A DNA stretch of 64,000 bases from Undaria pinnatifida. Taxonomy: Eukaryota; Sar; Phaeophyceae; Laminariales; Alariaceae. Location: positions 14,004,348 through 14,068,347 of the forward strand of contig JABAKD010000013.1 of the NCBI GenBank assembly GCA_012845835.1, given 5' to 3'. Positions 12,201 through 22,944 of the stretch are shown here, one piece after another; positions within the stretch are counted from its first letter, which is position 1; the number at the start of each line of letters is the position of its first letter. Below the pieces are notes generated by a model that did not search any database, had not been told where the DNA came from, and was given only the letters and a program-made list of their open reading frames with translations. Made by a program: the position numbers and the translations under genes.

Positions 12201-12408
12201 ATAGTGTACGCTTATACGTCCTGTTTTCTCCCCACTGTCGTCGAAGATGTTGTAGTCCTGTAGATGTCGCGTCCATGTCTGGTGCTCTTGTTAGTGGTGT
12301 TCATGAAAACATGCCCTAACATGTAGTAGATGATCGCTGAGTGGTGTTCCTTTCCTTTACATCAAGCCAGGTAGTATATGCCAACGCAACCGCTTGCTTT
12401 AAAAACGT
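8757..12408. repeat. Right arm of the palindrome
   Basis: Reverse complement of the left arm, longer because of internal tandem duplication and an extra copy of the inner signature at about 11160-11320. Its strand is G-rich where the left arm is C-rich, with runs of more than 30 G near 9210-9250. The outermost 220 bp (12190-12408) are the clearest match to 5677-5880. Confidence 0.75.
9390..10560. repeat. 388-bp tandem repeat inside the right arm, about three copies
   Basis: Landmarks such as GGTGCTAGGTCTAGGCGAT and ACACAGCGGCATGGATGGC recur at a 388-bp spacing (for example 9779, 10167, 10555). Copies differ mainly in G-run length. The left arm has fewer copies, so this is a local amplification after the palindrome formed. 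Confidence 0.8.
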
Positions 12409-12860
12409 CAAAGACATTCCTCACACACCTGACACAGAGAAGACGCGCCCGAAGATTGTTCAGTATACCGACGGTCAGGAACAGGTTATCGAGCAGCGCA
12501 CTTGATTTTTACTACCGCTCCTCACTCCACCTAAGACACTACGGGCATGCGTTGGACCCAGTTCGCTGATGCCCAAAACCAATTTTTAAGGTGATGTGGT
12601 GGGCGAATGCTATAATGATTTGCGCTGCTTCGATTACCCTGTCTCTCGTTCTGTTTGTTCTTGCGTTCTTGATGAACCTGTCATTTGGCAACGAGCAGTT
12701 GTGACGCATTTTTAGGTTTGTGTAAAGACTTTATGTGGACTATGTGATGTTTCTGACTCGTAGGGACCTCAATTTGGAACCCAGGGTATATGGGTTCCAT
12801 CTTTTGACTGGTGTTCGCATGCGGACGTATATATGGTTTTAGTGTGTCGTGTGTCCGCGT
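12409..12860. other. No recognisable gene
   Basis: Unremarkable sequence outside the palindrome; short open frames only, without motifs. Confidence 0.5.
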
Positions 12861-12869
12861 TGTTTTTGT

Positions 12870-13240
12870 TTCACGTATGTTTTGGTTGATATTCTAGACT
12901 TGGTTATCGTATTGTTTCAAAGTGGTGCTTCCCGCGTTTTTGATGCTACACGTATATGTTTTGGTTTATGTCCTATACTTTGTTATCGTGTTGTTTCGGA
13001 GCGGTATTTTCGAATACATGTTATTTTGTAACCACGTAATTTTTGCTACACGTGTACGTTTCGGTTGATGTTCTAGGTTTCGTTATCGTATTGTATCAGG
13101 GTGGTGTTTTCGAATACATATTATTTTGTTTTGTTTGTTTTGCAACCACGTGGTTTTTTCTACACGTACTTTTTGTTTGATGTTCTAGAGTTCATTATCG
13201 TATTGTATCAGAATCGTGTTTTCGAATATATATTGGTGTA
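12870..13240. repeat. Minisatellite, four diverged units of about 70-115 bp
   Basis: Units share CTACACGT, GTTTTGGTTGATGTTCTA, GTTATCGTATTGT and TTTTCGAATACAT in the same order, beginning near 12878, 12946, 13049 and 13161. The units differ by substitutions and indels. Confidence 0.75.
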
Positions 13241-13864
13241 CAGTGGTTGGGGGGGGGGGGGGGGGGGGGGGGGAGGGGGGGAGGGGGGGAAAGGGGGGGG
13301 GGAGCTGTTGTATATATCTGCAAAACGTATTTTTGTACGCCGAGAAAACTGCTTCGGGGGGCCTAAAACGAAGTTGCGAGGGACGTTTGGGAATTTCAAC
13401 GTTCCCCCTCGCGGCTTTTGTCAAGTATGGTTAAATGCATATTTTTCCCTGAAGATAGACATGCAGTAACCATCCTTGACAACTATGGGTTGTAGCGGTA
13501 TCATAATACACTTATGATACCGTTACTCTTCATAGTTCGGCTATGTGTGTATTATTTATTTTGCTACACGGTGTGGGTTGAATCAAAATACGGAGTGAGG
13601 CTAGGATTTAAGAAAAAGGTGGGGAGGGGGAAAGGGGGCGGGACAGGGGGGGGGGGAATTTGACAAGAAAGCGTTGGTATGTAGAGGTATACTTATCTGT
13701 TTCATCGCTTCTGTTTCATCGTTGGGAGGAGGGGGGCGGGGGGGGGGGGGGGGGGGCGCGGGTTATAACAGTTCATCGCGAGGGTATTTTTCATGTGTGT
13801 AAACCTGTGGCAAATTATGTTTAATGTGTCAGGCAGCGGGGGAGGGTAAACCTGTAACTTGAGA

Positions 13865-13896
<32 letters not shown>

Positions 13897-14110
13897 TACT
13901 CTTCTTGAGTGTATTTCTATTTAACCGTAAGTTGATCAGGGTTAGGGAGGGGGGGGCGGGGGGGGGGTAATTAAATTAGCGTGGGGGTAAACAAGTTCGC
14001 AGTGTAATGGCATACTTTTCTTGTTTCATCGTTTCTGTTTCATCGTTAGGGGGGGTTGGGATGGGGGGGCGGGGCGGAGGGGGGCGGGGGCGGGTTGTGG
14101 GTGCCAACAG
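13240..14110. repeat. G-tract-rich region with short repeated spacers
   Basis: Runs of G of 10 or more at about 13247-13300, 13640-13660, 13738-13756, 13866-13894, 13945-13968 and 14047-14100 separate short spacers. The spacer CTTGTTTCATCG(TT)TCTGTTTCATCG occurs at about 13695 and 14020. Open frames across these tracts are poly-Gly or poly-Pro artefacts. Confidence 0.7.
13488..13540. repeat. Strong hairpin
   Basis: GGTATCATAA and TTATGATACC form a perfect 10-bp stem around a 5-base loop (about 13497-13521). With one mismatch it extends to 14 bp, and an outer AACTATG/CATAGTT pair follows. It has no poly-T tail or nearby gene. Confidence 0.6.
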
Positions 14111-15094
14111 TTTATCTCTCGAGGGTATACAAGGTCGCAGACAGATATTATAGGACACTTTTTTCATTGAAAATGTTTTCTGAATGATGGGGCTCCTTAA
14201 CCTACTAGTCTAATGCTATCGTCGGAAAGAAAGTAAATAGTCTAGTGGGCCATTTTTTCCCCCGTGATTCTGGATTTCCTTCGTGTGCCTAGGCCGTGTG
14301 GCATTTTCCATCCGGTAGAGTAACGACTTTATTTTTAGTCTCCAAATCAGTTTTTGGGAGAGGTCTTGAGCTCCCAAAATGAGGAGTTGTATTACGAAAA
14401 GTGGTGCACCTCTATCTTAGCGCGGGTCATTCCTAGAGTAGGGCCGAAGGTAGCTCCACCGACCGAGAGGTCGAGAGGCTTGAAGAGCATAAATACGATA
14501 CTCTTGCATTAGTTGGTTGACAGCTTAGAGTGCCCAGAATCAGATCACACAACCTACACACAACCCGCCGACGCAAAAGCGTCAATCATCGACATAAAAT
14601 AAATGAACAAAAAAATTAGTCTAGTAACCGCAAGTCTCCGTATCTGATTGGCTAACCCGATATCAGCACAAACAACCTGGCATCGATTGCAGACTAACGA
14701 ACGCCCTCCCTAGATTGGTAAATCTTTGACAGAACGTTACCAGGGAAATGACTGAGCAATAATTTCGTAATTACAACAACGAATAACTGAGAAGGTAAAC
14801 AGACCTGGTCTGCAGGAAAAACCCTAAACAGTTGCTAGCTTACTTCACGGGGACCGAGACGGACGCAAACTAAATGCCAAGTATAAGACCGACTCACCCA
14901 TGGCCCACAAAGAAACTTGGGGTGGCTACTCAGCCAATATTGCGCCTGCATAATTTAGGCAAGGTCTTCAACGTCATCTTAACCAAGTCGAGCAAAATTT
15001 CCATCACAACTATCTACGCCTATGGATACATCAGAAACTCGGGATGCGCGTTGAAAGGTGCAACCGCTAATAATATAAATCCTTTGTGAGTATG
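14111..15094. other. No recognisable gene; possible copia 3' flank or LTR
   Basis: Lies just downstream (minus-strand sense) of the copia RNase H and could contain its 3' LTR, but I found no matching copy beyond 17.8 kb to prove it. Confidence 0.35.
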
Positions 15095-17775
15095 TCAGCA
15101 TGTTGCTACAGCTCTTAACTGACACAGTTCATTTTGATTGTACATCACCTTACCAGACCCCTGATAAAGTAAGTGTTGACGTACGTCAACGTGGTTACTA
15201 CGGGCCGAGCTAAGGGGGTTTTCGGTCAAAACTTTAGCCCCCTCGTTGTCTCTGAATACAACGATCAGCTTGCCTCGCAGATGCGGCTGCAGGACCTCCA
15301 AAAACCGCACACGCAAACAGTGCCTTCTTGATTCCATCCCCACAAGCAACGCGTTCGGCTTCCGTAGTAGACGAAGTGTCACACCTTTCTTTGCATCGTT
15401 GACTTCCAACATACACAGACACCACCCCACGTAACAGCCGCCCCGGATACCGACCGTCTATCATTGATTGGCCTTTTGGACATAGTCGGGGTCTAGGTAC
15501 AGGGACATTCGTAGTCCTCTAGGTACAGGGACATTCGTAGTCCCTGATCGCGAATAAACGTTAGACCGCGTCCTTTCGTACTACTACTTGTACGCAGAAA
15601 CGAGAGGATCTTGAGCACAGCATTGCAGTGCTCTTCGCCAGGGTTGTGGATATTATAGATGACGTGCCACCACTCGGACAGCATCCACGATGTCCGGCCG
15701 CGTCGTGTTGGAAAGCCACACAGAAGGCTTCCAACCGCCTCCCGATATGAATCATTTTCATCCGGGGTTATCCTCCGTCCTCTTGGATCTAGCTCAATCA
15801 AGGGACTAGCGAGGATCCCGCTTGTTTTCGTGGGACATTGGTTTTCAAAACGCTTCAGTAATTCCTAGACAAAATCAAAATGATAATGATCCCGTCCTTG
15901 GAATTTCGTTCAAATTGGCAACCTGTATACCACTACATGCAGTTCCCCGACCACGCTATTCGAGAATTGTTATTCAGAGCGTTGTGGAGCTCGGCAACCT
16001 CTTTCGCACCCCCTACCTCGAGTAGATCGTCCACGTCAACCGCAACCATCAATATCACGGCTTCATCTTTCATGAGGCGGAACACGCATTGATCGTTCTG
16101 TCACGGCTCAAGACCGTAACCTACGACCGTATTTTCGAGAAGCGCGTTGAACATGCGCCCTGCTTGCTTTAACCCGTACAAACCTTTATTCAAATGAACG
16201 ACCTGCCCATTTTTCTCCCTAAAAGCAGGTGGGAGCCTCATGTAAATATCACAGTCGAGATAAGCGCGTATAAATGCTTGCTCCACGTCTAAATAGTAGA
16301 TGGACAGATCGTACTCTACCGCAATCTTGGTTAGTAGTTTGATAGACGAGGGGGAGGGAGTAGGTGAAAACGTTTCAAAGTAGTTGACGTCTTCGGTTTG
16401 ACAGGTTTGACAGCCACCAGTCTCGACTTCCGCTTGACCACTTCGACCAGCTCGTTATCTTTCCACGTACGGACAAAATTACATCCAATAACCTTGTGTC
16501 ACGCGGGCATTTCATGAACAGGTGTAAATATGCCGGCGTCCCATAGTTGGTGGAGCTCATTTCTGTCAGACTCCAGCCACAACTCCCGGTACTCGGATTT
16601 CTCAATAGCTGCATTTGATTCGGGGGCTTTCTCGACTTGACGCATTCAAGTTCTTAGGGGCACAGAAACACCACACTTCCCTCAATCTTGTGGAGCCTCC
16701 GCCAGAAGCGCCCAGTAATCCTCCTGGACGTCAAGTGCTTGTTGACCTTGCTGACCAACGGCGTACACAGCTTCATCGCTGGTCGTCATGGCCATTTCCT
16801 GTAGACGTCGCGTATCGCCTCTCGTGCGCCCCTCCCTGAGTCGAGAGGATTCCTGATCAGGAAGGAATTCACGCCTGTCATGGGCTGCTCTCCCTGATGG
16901 GCCAGCCTCTGGAGCCTGTCTATACTCTCGGCGGTCTTGACGAACTCGATGAGCTCTCTTCGGTCCCAGAGTCCGGGGCACGCTCTCGGCACCGGCCGGG
17001 GTATGGCCCCGCTCTCGCCGCTGTGGTTGGAGCTGAAAACCGAATCTCTGTCCCGTGCGGCACTCCCGTTCAGGCAAGATTCGCACCCGCCAACGCTTGT
17101 GCAATCGCGCAATATTGTCTCTGCTACCCGCGTAGCTTCGATCGACTCGCACTCATCGCCCTCGTCTTCGTCGTTATCGCCCCCCCCCCAATCCCTCGGC
17201 AGACTAGGCATAATCCTCGACCTCCCGGACGCTAAAACGGCATTCCGCTTCTTCAGGTTGGTTAGCGTGGGATCCGAGGGGGGTACGTATGCCGCCAGGT
17301 TACGTTGCGATTCGTGATAACCGAGTTGTTCTTAGTCACTACTCGCACAGCATCCCGGAGGTTGTTTCGTCCGGGACATAGAGAGAAACACTCGTGCGCT
17401 TGGTGCTGCGACTTGTTCGTTCGCTTGGCTTTGTAGTAGCCAGGCTTAAAGAATGGCAGCGAATGACGCCGAGGTGGACTGCCATGCCACATCTCATGCG
17501 GCGGTTTGCTGCCTGGGTTAGAAGTCGTTGCAAAACAGCTATAAATACGGCACGCCCACGACATGGCCTCCGTCCTTAAAGGACCGGAAGAACTCGACGT
17601 TCGGAAATAGTATCGGAGCTTGTATTGCTGCAGCCAAAGTTGCGGCTTCGATCAACCATAACGCCCGTTCGGCTACGCCGTTGAACTGTGGACTGCTCAC
17701 AGAGGCGAATTCTTGGGTAATATTGTACCTCCTACAAAAGTGCAAACACATGTGATGTACTAGACTATATAGCAA
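15095..17775 (-). pseudogene. Ty1/copia pol (integrase, RT, RNase H), frameshifted
   Basis: Reading on the minus strand from 17775, the integrase core shows EFASVSSPQFNGVAERALW, the end of the copia integrase domain, then an HEMWHGSPP region at about 17490. The linker at 17211-16680 is poorly conserved. RT is recognised at 16286-16101 by FIRAYLDCDIYMRLPPAF and LNKGLYGLKQAGRMFN, then by DVDDLL (the YVDD box) antisense to about 16030. The post-RT connection shows YREAVGSLL and NPGEEHCNAVLKIL (15740-15600). RNase H has SSTTEAERVACGDGI (about 15370) and FRDNEGAKVL (about 15240). Frame changes separate most blocks, and gag and protease are absent, so it is a dead 5'-truncated copy. Confidence 0.85.
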
Positions 17776-17883
17776 CGAGCACTATTCCACGTACGGTGCA
17801 CAGCACCCCATGACCACTAATAGTTCGTTTACGCGTACATCAGTACAACGTGCACCCACAGCTATCACACTCTTCCCGCTGAT

Positions 17884-17928
17884 GAATACTACTACTAATA
17901 CTAGTAGTACTAGTAGTACTAGTACTAG

Positions 17929-17959
<31 letters not shown>

Positions 17960-18052
17960 GTTACTACTACTACTGCTACTACTACAACTACTACTACTAG
18001 TACTAGTACTACTACTAGTACTACTACTACTGCTACGACTACTACTACTCTC
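17884..18052. repeat. (ACT)n/(TAG)n microsatellite
   Basis: About 170 bp of ACT/AGT triplets with occasional TGT, TGC and CGA interruptions. Confidence 0.9.
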
Positions 18053-18619
18053 TCTTCCGAGCAATATGCACTAGCTCAATGCCACATGTTTCCTCTAAGA
18101 ATTGCAGTGGGGTTTATCTTTGTGAGTACGCGTAACCCCATTATGGGTGGCAAAATATCTATACGTGTGTTACCGGTGTCACCCTTTTCGCCTGGCGACG
18201 CACCCTGGATTCCACGTTATTATACTCGCATCCCGAAGGGGAGACTTGTACTTAAATTTAGACTATAGTCTATAGTTTGGTTGTCTGCTGTGAGTATGAA
18301 CGATTGAATGGTTGAAACTCAACTTTGCAAGGTGCGTGGTACATCTTTATCATATTTGATGAATACACAGCATTAGTTACGCAAAATTTACGGAAGGTCG
18401 TTCGCGCGTGTTATATGTTTGATCCCCATGAAAGAATGTTGTTGTAGTTTGTTCTCGCATTAACTCGCATAATCAAGTCCGTGGTCACAGGACAGGCTCC
18501 AGTCACTCTGGAGCTGAGGAATATTCCAGGGAAAAAACACACAAAACCCAAGGTGGTACACGCATATATCACAACTGACACAATTCATGCCTCCACCAGA
18601 AACATATAAAAAGTGAAGT
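18053..18619. other. No recognisable gene
   Basis: Short open frames only; no motif or repeat relationship seen. Confidence 0.5.
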
Positions 18620-20160
18620 CGGCAGTCAGACTACGATGTGCCAGGTCCGTACCGGTGCATACGTCTCATTACTCACGCCTATCAACACCGATTACACCGC
18701 TTGCTACCCCAAGAAAGACTACTACGTTGTATTGCGCGCAGCACCTATCCCCACGCATACATACGCACGAAAGACGTAAGTCAATAAGAAAAAAGGAACA
18801 AAACGAAAAAAAGGAAAGGAAAGACAAGAAAAGACAAAAAAAACAAGAAAAGAAAAGACAAAAAATAGGAAGCGAGGAAAGGAAAAGAGAAAAGATGTCA
18901 CGCTAGCAGGCCCTAGGAACCGACTAAAGACGGCATTGGGCTCGTAGAGGGTATCAAGTGCATCATCACTATAGCACTGGGGAGAGAAGGCAACAAGACG
19001 AACAAGTCAGGGCGGTCTTACGCTGTCTTGTGACGGACATTGAAAGGCCCAGAAATTTCAAGACGATGATTGCTAAACCCAGACTTCACTCTCTCGGGCA
19101 GGACGCCCCCCCCCCTTCCCCCCCTTTCCCTCCCCCCCCCCCCCCCTTCCCCCCCCCCTTCCGCCCCCTCCCCCCCCCCCCCCCCCCCCTCCCCCATCCG
19201 CGCCCCCCCCCCCCCTCCCCCCTCTCCCCCTACCCCCTACCCCCCTACCCCTTCCCCCCCTCCCCCCCTCCCCCCCTCCCCCTTTCCCCCCTCCCCCCCT
19301 TCCCCGCCCCTCGGCCGCTTAGAAATGCCGACGGTAGATGGCGCTGCCGTAGCCTTTGCGTGTCGCTCTGCAGATTTGCGTCTCTTCGTCTCATGTCATT
19401 TCCGCATGAACAACTCGGCTCCTTTCTCTAGTCATTCAAAACATCTGCCGGCCTTCTGAGCAGCCTTTCGCCACGCTTCGAATTACATTCCAAAGTCCGA
19501 CATATCCTCCTTGAGATGATCCATCCAGTCTTTCTCTTGCCCCCCTGACTAGCCCTTACCCCCAACAAGGTCTCCAAACATCACCCTCTGTGGCAGACTC
19601 TCTCCCCCCATACGTGCTACGAATCCCGCAAGCAATACTCCTCTCCGTTTGCGCACTATCGCCTCTATGCTCTCGGCAGCTATCTTGGCAAGCGCGTCGG
19701 CGTACGATAGGGTGTGGTCGTCGCGCTTCCGTTTTCGCCATCCGAGGCATCAGGGGAGCATGGAGTGGTGAACCCGTCGTAGCCTATCATAGTCAGGATT
19801 GTTCGGGCTCCACGTCATGCAACCGTAGAGTAATGCCTCGACCACCACGACTTTCAGCAACCGCACCTTCAACCGTAAGCGCACACCCGGGTGATCATAG
19901 ATTTCCATCTTGTACCACTGGAAGCACGCCCAGTCCCTTTGAAGACGCCGCGTTATTGCAATGCTAAGGTCTCTGTCTGCGGCGATAGCCCCGCCCAAGT
20001 ACACATACTCAATTGTTTGTTTGTATACCTGGCCGGCTGCATTGATTGTGAAGGACACCTTCCCCCCAGCCTTTGGTTTGCTGGCCCAGGTGGTCTTTGT
20101 TTTCGCCCCGGAAACCGCAAACCCGAACGCCGAGCACGCAGTCACGATCAAGATATAGGT
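18620..20160 (-). mobile_element. LINE fragment, inverted left copy (3' part)
   Basis: The minus strand from 20160 encodes the end of a LINE RT ORF: IVTACSAFGFAVSGAKTK, then YKQTIEYVYLGGAI, then LYGCMTWSPNNPDYDRLRR, continuing as a shifted, degenerate version of the C-terminal tail to about 19556. From there to 18620 is non-coding 3' sequence, with a 200-bp C-rich tract (19105-19315) and an AAAAG-rich segment (18780-18895). The whole stretch is the reverse complement of 22.4-25.5 kb minus the hAT-like insertion. The copy lacks the 5' portion, as LINE insertions usually do. Confidence 0.8.
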
Positions 20161-20240
20161 CGGTGACTCACCCTGGATGTTGTCAGGGTCAACAGGATGA
20201 TTTTCCACAATAAAGTCATTCTGTGCGCTGACCAACTATT
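20158..20240. repeat. Short foldback-arm fragment (weak)
   Basis: ATATAGGTCGG, GACTC and TCAGGGTCAACAGGATGATT occur in the same order as in the palindrome arm at 8868-8935, joined directly to the broken LINE frame. Confidence 0.45.
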
Positions 20241-20599
20241 ATGGGAAACGTTTTTAGCGATTATTTCTCTCTTTAACGGGGATCTCCGACGCCAAACATA
20301 AATTCACTATTATGGGAACAGGAATCACCGTTATTGCTGGTTCAGAAATAATCGAGGCCAGAAATCAGCAGATTTGGTGATTCCTGAGCCCAGAAATAAC
20401 AGCTCTTCCAACCTCTCCGAACTGGGACTATTTGACTTTTGGACATGTACTACCTCGTACCAAGTATCACATATCACCAACTGCCTATACTCTACCTGGT
20501 ATGATACCTGTCTGCTGTACACGTCACCCATCACCGATCACAAACACACCTACGACATCATAGCGACCATGTTATGTGCGAGACAGAGCTTCATCCTCG

Positions 20600-20720
20600 C
20601 ACAAACGCAACAGCAGCAGCAGCAGCAGCACTATCAAAACCACCACAGGCATACTACACCAGCACCACAGCAGCAGCAGCACAGCAGCAGCACAGCAGCA
20701 GCGACAGCAGCAGAGGCGGT
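20600..20720. repeat. (CAG)n tracts
   Basis: CAG repeats at about 20608-20630 and 20665-20715 create a poly-Gln/Ser/Ala open frame on the plus strand with no other protein-like features. Confidence 0.8.
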
Positions 20721-20794
20721 GGTGACCTATCGTCGCCTGCGGCAGTGTACGTGCCAGATTTCAAAAAAAGAAGCAAACGGCAAAGAAGACCTAC

Positions 20795-20950
20795 CAATTC
20801 GAAATAAACCACTTTCCGAAAATGGGAAGCCATAATGGACGCCCCTTATTTCTGATGCAGCTCTTCCTGGAGCCTCAAAGCTACAAGAAAAATATCGCCC
20901 GAAATACTCGCTCAAATTTTTTCCGTAATAAGAGTAGGTCTGATACTTGA
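20795..20950. repeat. Second copy of the palindrome-centre sequence
   Basis: Matches 8130-8320 in the same orientation: AACCACTTTCC, GGACGCCCCTTATTTCTGAT, GGAGCCTCAAA and CTCAAATTTTTTCC are shared in order. Confidence 0.75.
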
Positions 20951-21440
20951 AAAAAATTAAAAATGTATTGGAGTGCCTTCCGTAGTAGGATAGTTAATAG
21001 ATTCGACGTGAAACCATGTAATGGTTGAGGTGAAACCACGTGACATTAGATGCCACATTCACGTCAAGGCCATCATAGATGGGCGATAATGTAGGTCGAC
21101 GATGATGGCACAAGCAGGACGCCCCTCATCTCACTACCCTACCCTACCGGGCGCTATCCTGCGCTACCGCCGTGCCCTACCCTGCATTACCCTGCACTAC
21201 CGTGCCCTACCCTACTTAGCCCAGTTGTATCTGTCTTTTGGTTCTATGTAGGGGAATAATGCATAAAAACGTAAAGTCTATCAAGCGAGCCATGGGGAGA
21301 GACCAACCAAAGACACCGGAACCCATGAGGAGCACGCTTCCCAACACCGGGGACCAACCACGCATCCCCCACTCGGAGTACCATGGTTTCACAAACTGCT
21401 TAACATTAAGTCGCTGACCCTTGATCCGAGCAGAGTTGAA
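20951..21440. other. No gene; short CCCTAC/CCCTGC repeat at 21130-21215
   Basis: A degenerate roughly 10-bp tandem repeat of TACCCTGC/CTACCGTGCC type. It is not TTAGGG- or TTTAGGG-like, so not telomeric. Confidence 0.5.
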
Positions 21441-21480
21441 GGGTTCAAGCCGTGGCCCCCGTGCAGACCACTGGACGATG

Positions 21481-22893
21481 TCCCCGTCTAGATACGAAGA
21501 AGAGGAGGCAATCCGTGCGTTGGCGAACCGAAAGGCGGTAGGGCCCGATGGTCTCCCGGCCGAGCTCTTGAAGGTTTTGGCCGACGAAGGATAATTGAAC
21601 ACCCTCGGAAAGTTCCACAATATCATCGTCGCTGTGTAAAGGGGAGGTGGCGTACCGCAACAATGGAAAGATACAACGATAAAGGTGCTTTACACAAGGC
21701 AAGAAGAAAGACCGGACTGAGTGTGGCAATTATCGTGGCATCTCCCTCGTGGCTCACGCCGGCAAAGTACTCCTCAACGTCATCGCGGGTCGCCTGAGTG
21801 ACTATTGCGAACGCGAGAACATTCTGCGGAAGGAACAGTGTGGGTTCAGACATCGACGTTCGACGGTTGACATGACGTTCGTAGTACGACGACTGCAGGA
21901 ACTGGCGCGGAAGAAGGAAACCCCCTTGTATTTATTATGCGTTATCGACCTCACCAATGCATACGACTCCATCTGCCGAACCCTTCTGTGGGATGTCCTT
22001 GCTCGTTTTGGCGTGCCACCGAGAATGCTCGCCTTCATCCGCCGATTCCACGACGGTATGCAAGCATACGTGCGGTTGGATGATGGAGAGTGCTCGGATA
22101 GGTTCGACGTAGGGAAAGGTCTCAGGCAAGGATGCGTGCTCGCGCCACTGCTGTTCAACATGTTTTCCACGGCGGTACTGCGTGTGGCCGAGAAACGCTC
22201 TCGCTGATGCAGCCATCACGGACAATATGGTGCAGCTCCAACGAAAGGAGGAAGGCAAGAAGAAGGGCACTTCACGCACAGGCAAAAAGTCGACGGGCGG
22301 AGGGGGAAGGCGGGGCATGAGGTGCGGAGATTGTGGGGTATGTTGTAGGCGGACGATGCGGGCATCGTATCGCGATCATCAAAAAGGCTGGAGAGAATGA
22401 TGACGGTGATCGTGACTGCGTGCTAGTCGTTCGGGCTTACGGTATCGGAGGCGAAAACTGAGATAATATGCCTGGAGTACAAACAAACAATCGAGTTTGC
22501 GTACTTGGGCGGGGCTATCACCGCAGACAGAGACCTTAGCATTGAAATAAAGCGCGTCTTCAGAGGGACTGGGCGTGCTTCCATCTGTACAAGATGGAAA
22601 TCTTTGATCGCCCGGGTGTGCGCTTACGGTTGAAGGTGCGGTTGCTGTTAGCTGAGGCGGTCGAGACATTTCTTTACGGCTGCATGACGTGGAACCCGAA
22701 GAAGCCTGACTATGACAGGCTACGACGGGTTCACCACTCCATGCTCCTCCGATGCCTTGGATGGCGAAAACGGAAGCGCGACGACCACACCCTATCGTAC
22801 CCCGACGCGCTTGCCAAGACAGCTGCCGAGAGCATAGAGGCGATAGTGCGCGAACGGAGAGTATTGTTTGCAGGATTCGTAGCACGTATTTAG
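21481..22893 (+). pseudogene. LINE reverse transcriptase, broken
   Basis: The first block reads NRKAVGPDGLPAELLK (about 21530-21580), the RT entry motif of non-LTR elements, followed by a stop and frame change. From 21720 to 22205 it is intact, with [47 protein letters not shown] (catalytic aspartate) and [19 protein letters not shown] frame change follows. At the YADD active site near 22345 the tyrosine codon is TAG, leaving stop-ADDAG. The C-terminal domain resumes as YKQTIEFAYLGGAI (about 22480-22520), breaks again and ends with RLRRVHHSMLLRCLGW and ERRVLFAGFVARI (22594-22893). The endonuclease domain is not seen. Confidence 0.9.
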
Positions 22894-22944
22894 AAGGAGC
22901 GTCCGTCACAGAGAGTAATGTTTGGGGAGCTTGTTGGGGGTAAG

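Larger units (their letters stand above)
5677..12408. mobile_element. 6.7-kb foldback-type element (giant imperfect palindrome)
   Basis: The sequence from 5677 inward reappears as its reverse complement from 12408 inward. For example, the GCAAGCGGTTGCGTTG segment near 5687 faces CAACGCAACCGCTTGC near 12382, and the following 190 bp (TTCATGAGCGCCAC..., GACAGTGGGAAGAAAACAGG) match the other end with few differences. Matching continues through both arms up to about 8040 and from 8757, with insertions and length changes in G/C tracts. No transposase is visible. Long inverted repeats made of shorter subrepeats are the hallmark of foldback elements, so that class is inferred. Target duplications could not be defined. 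Confidence 0.75.

Noticed and set aside
17810-18268. Thr/Ser-rich frame
   Set aside because: (ACT)n microsatellite translated; flanking residues show no motif.
20374-20835. Poly-Gln protein
   Set aside because: Caused by CAG repeats; the ends are non-conserved and the stretch overlaps a repeat copy.
21120-21215. Interstitial telomere repeat
   Set aside because: CCCTAC/CCCTGC words are irregular and not a known telomere motif; they form a short minisatellite only.
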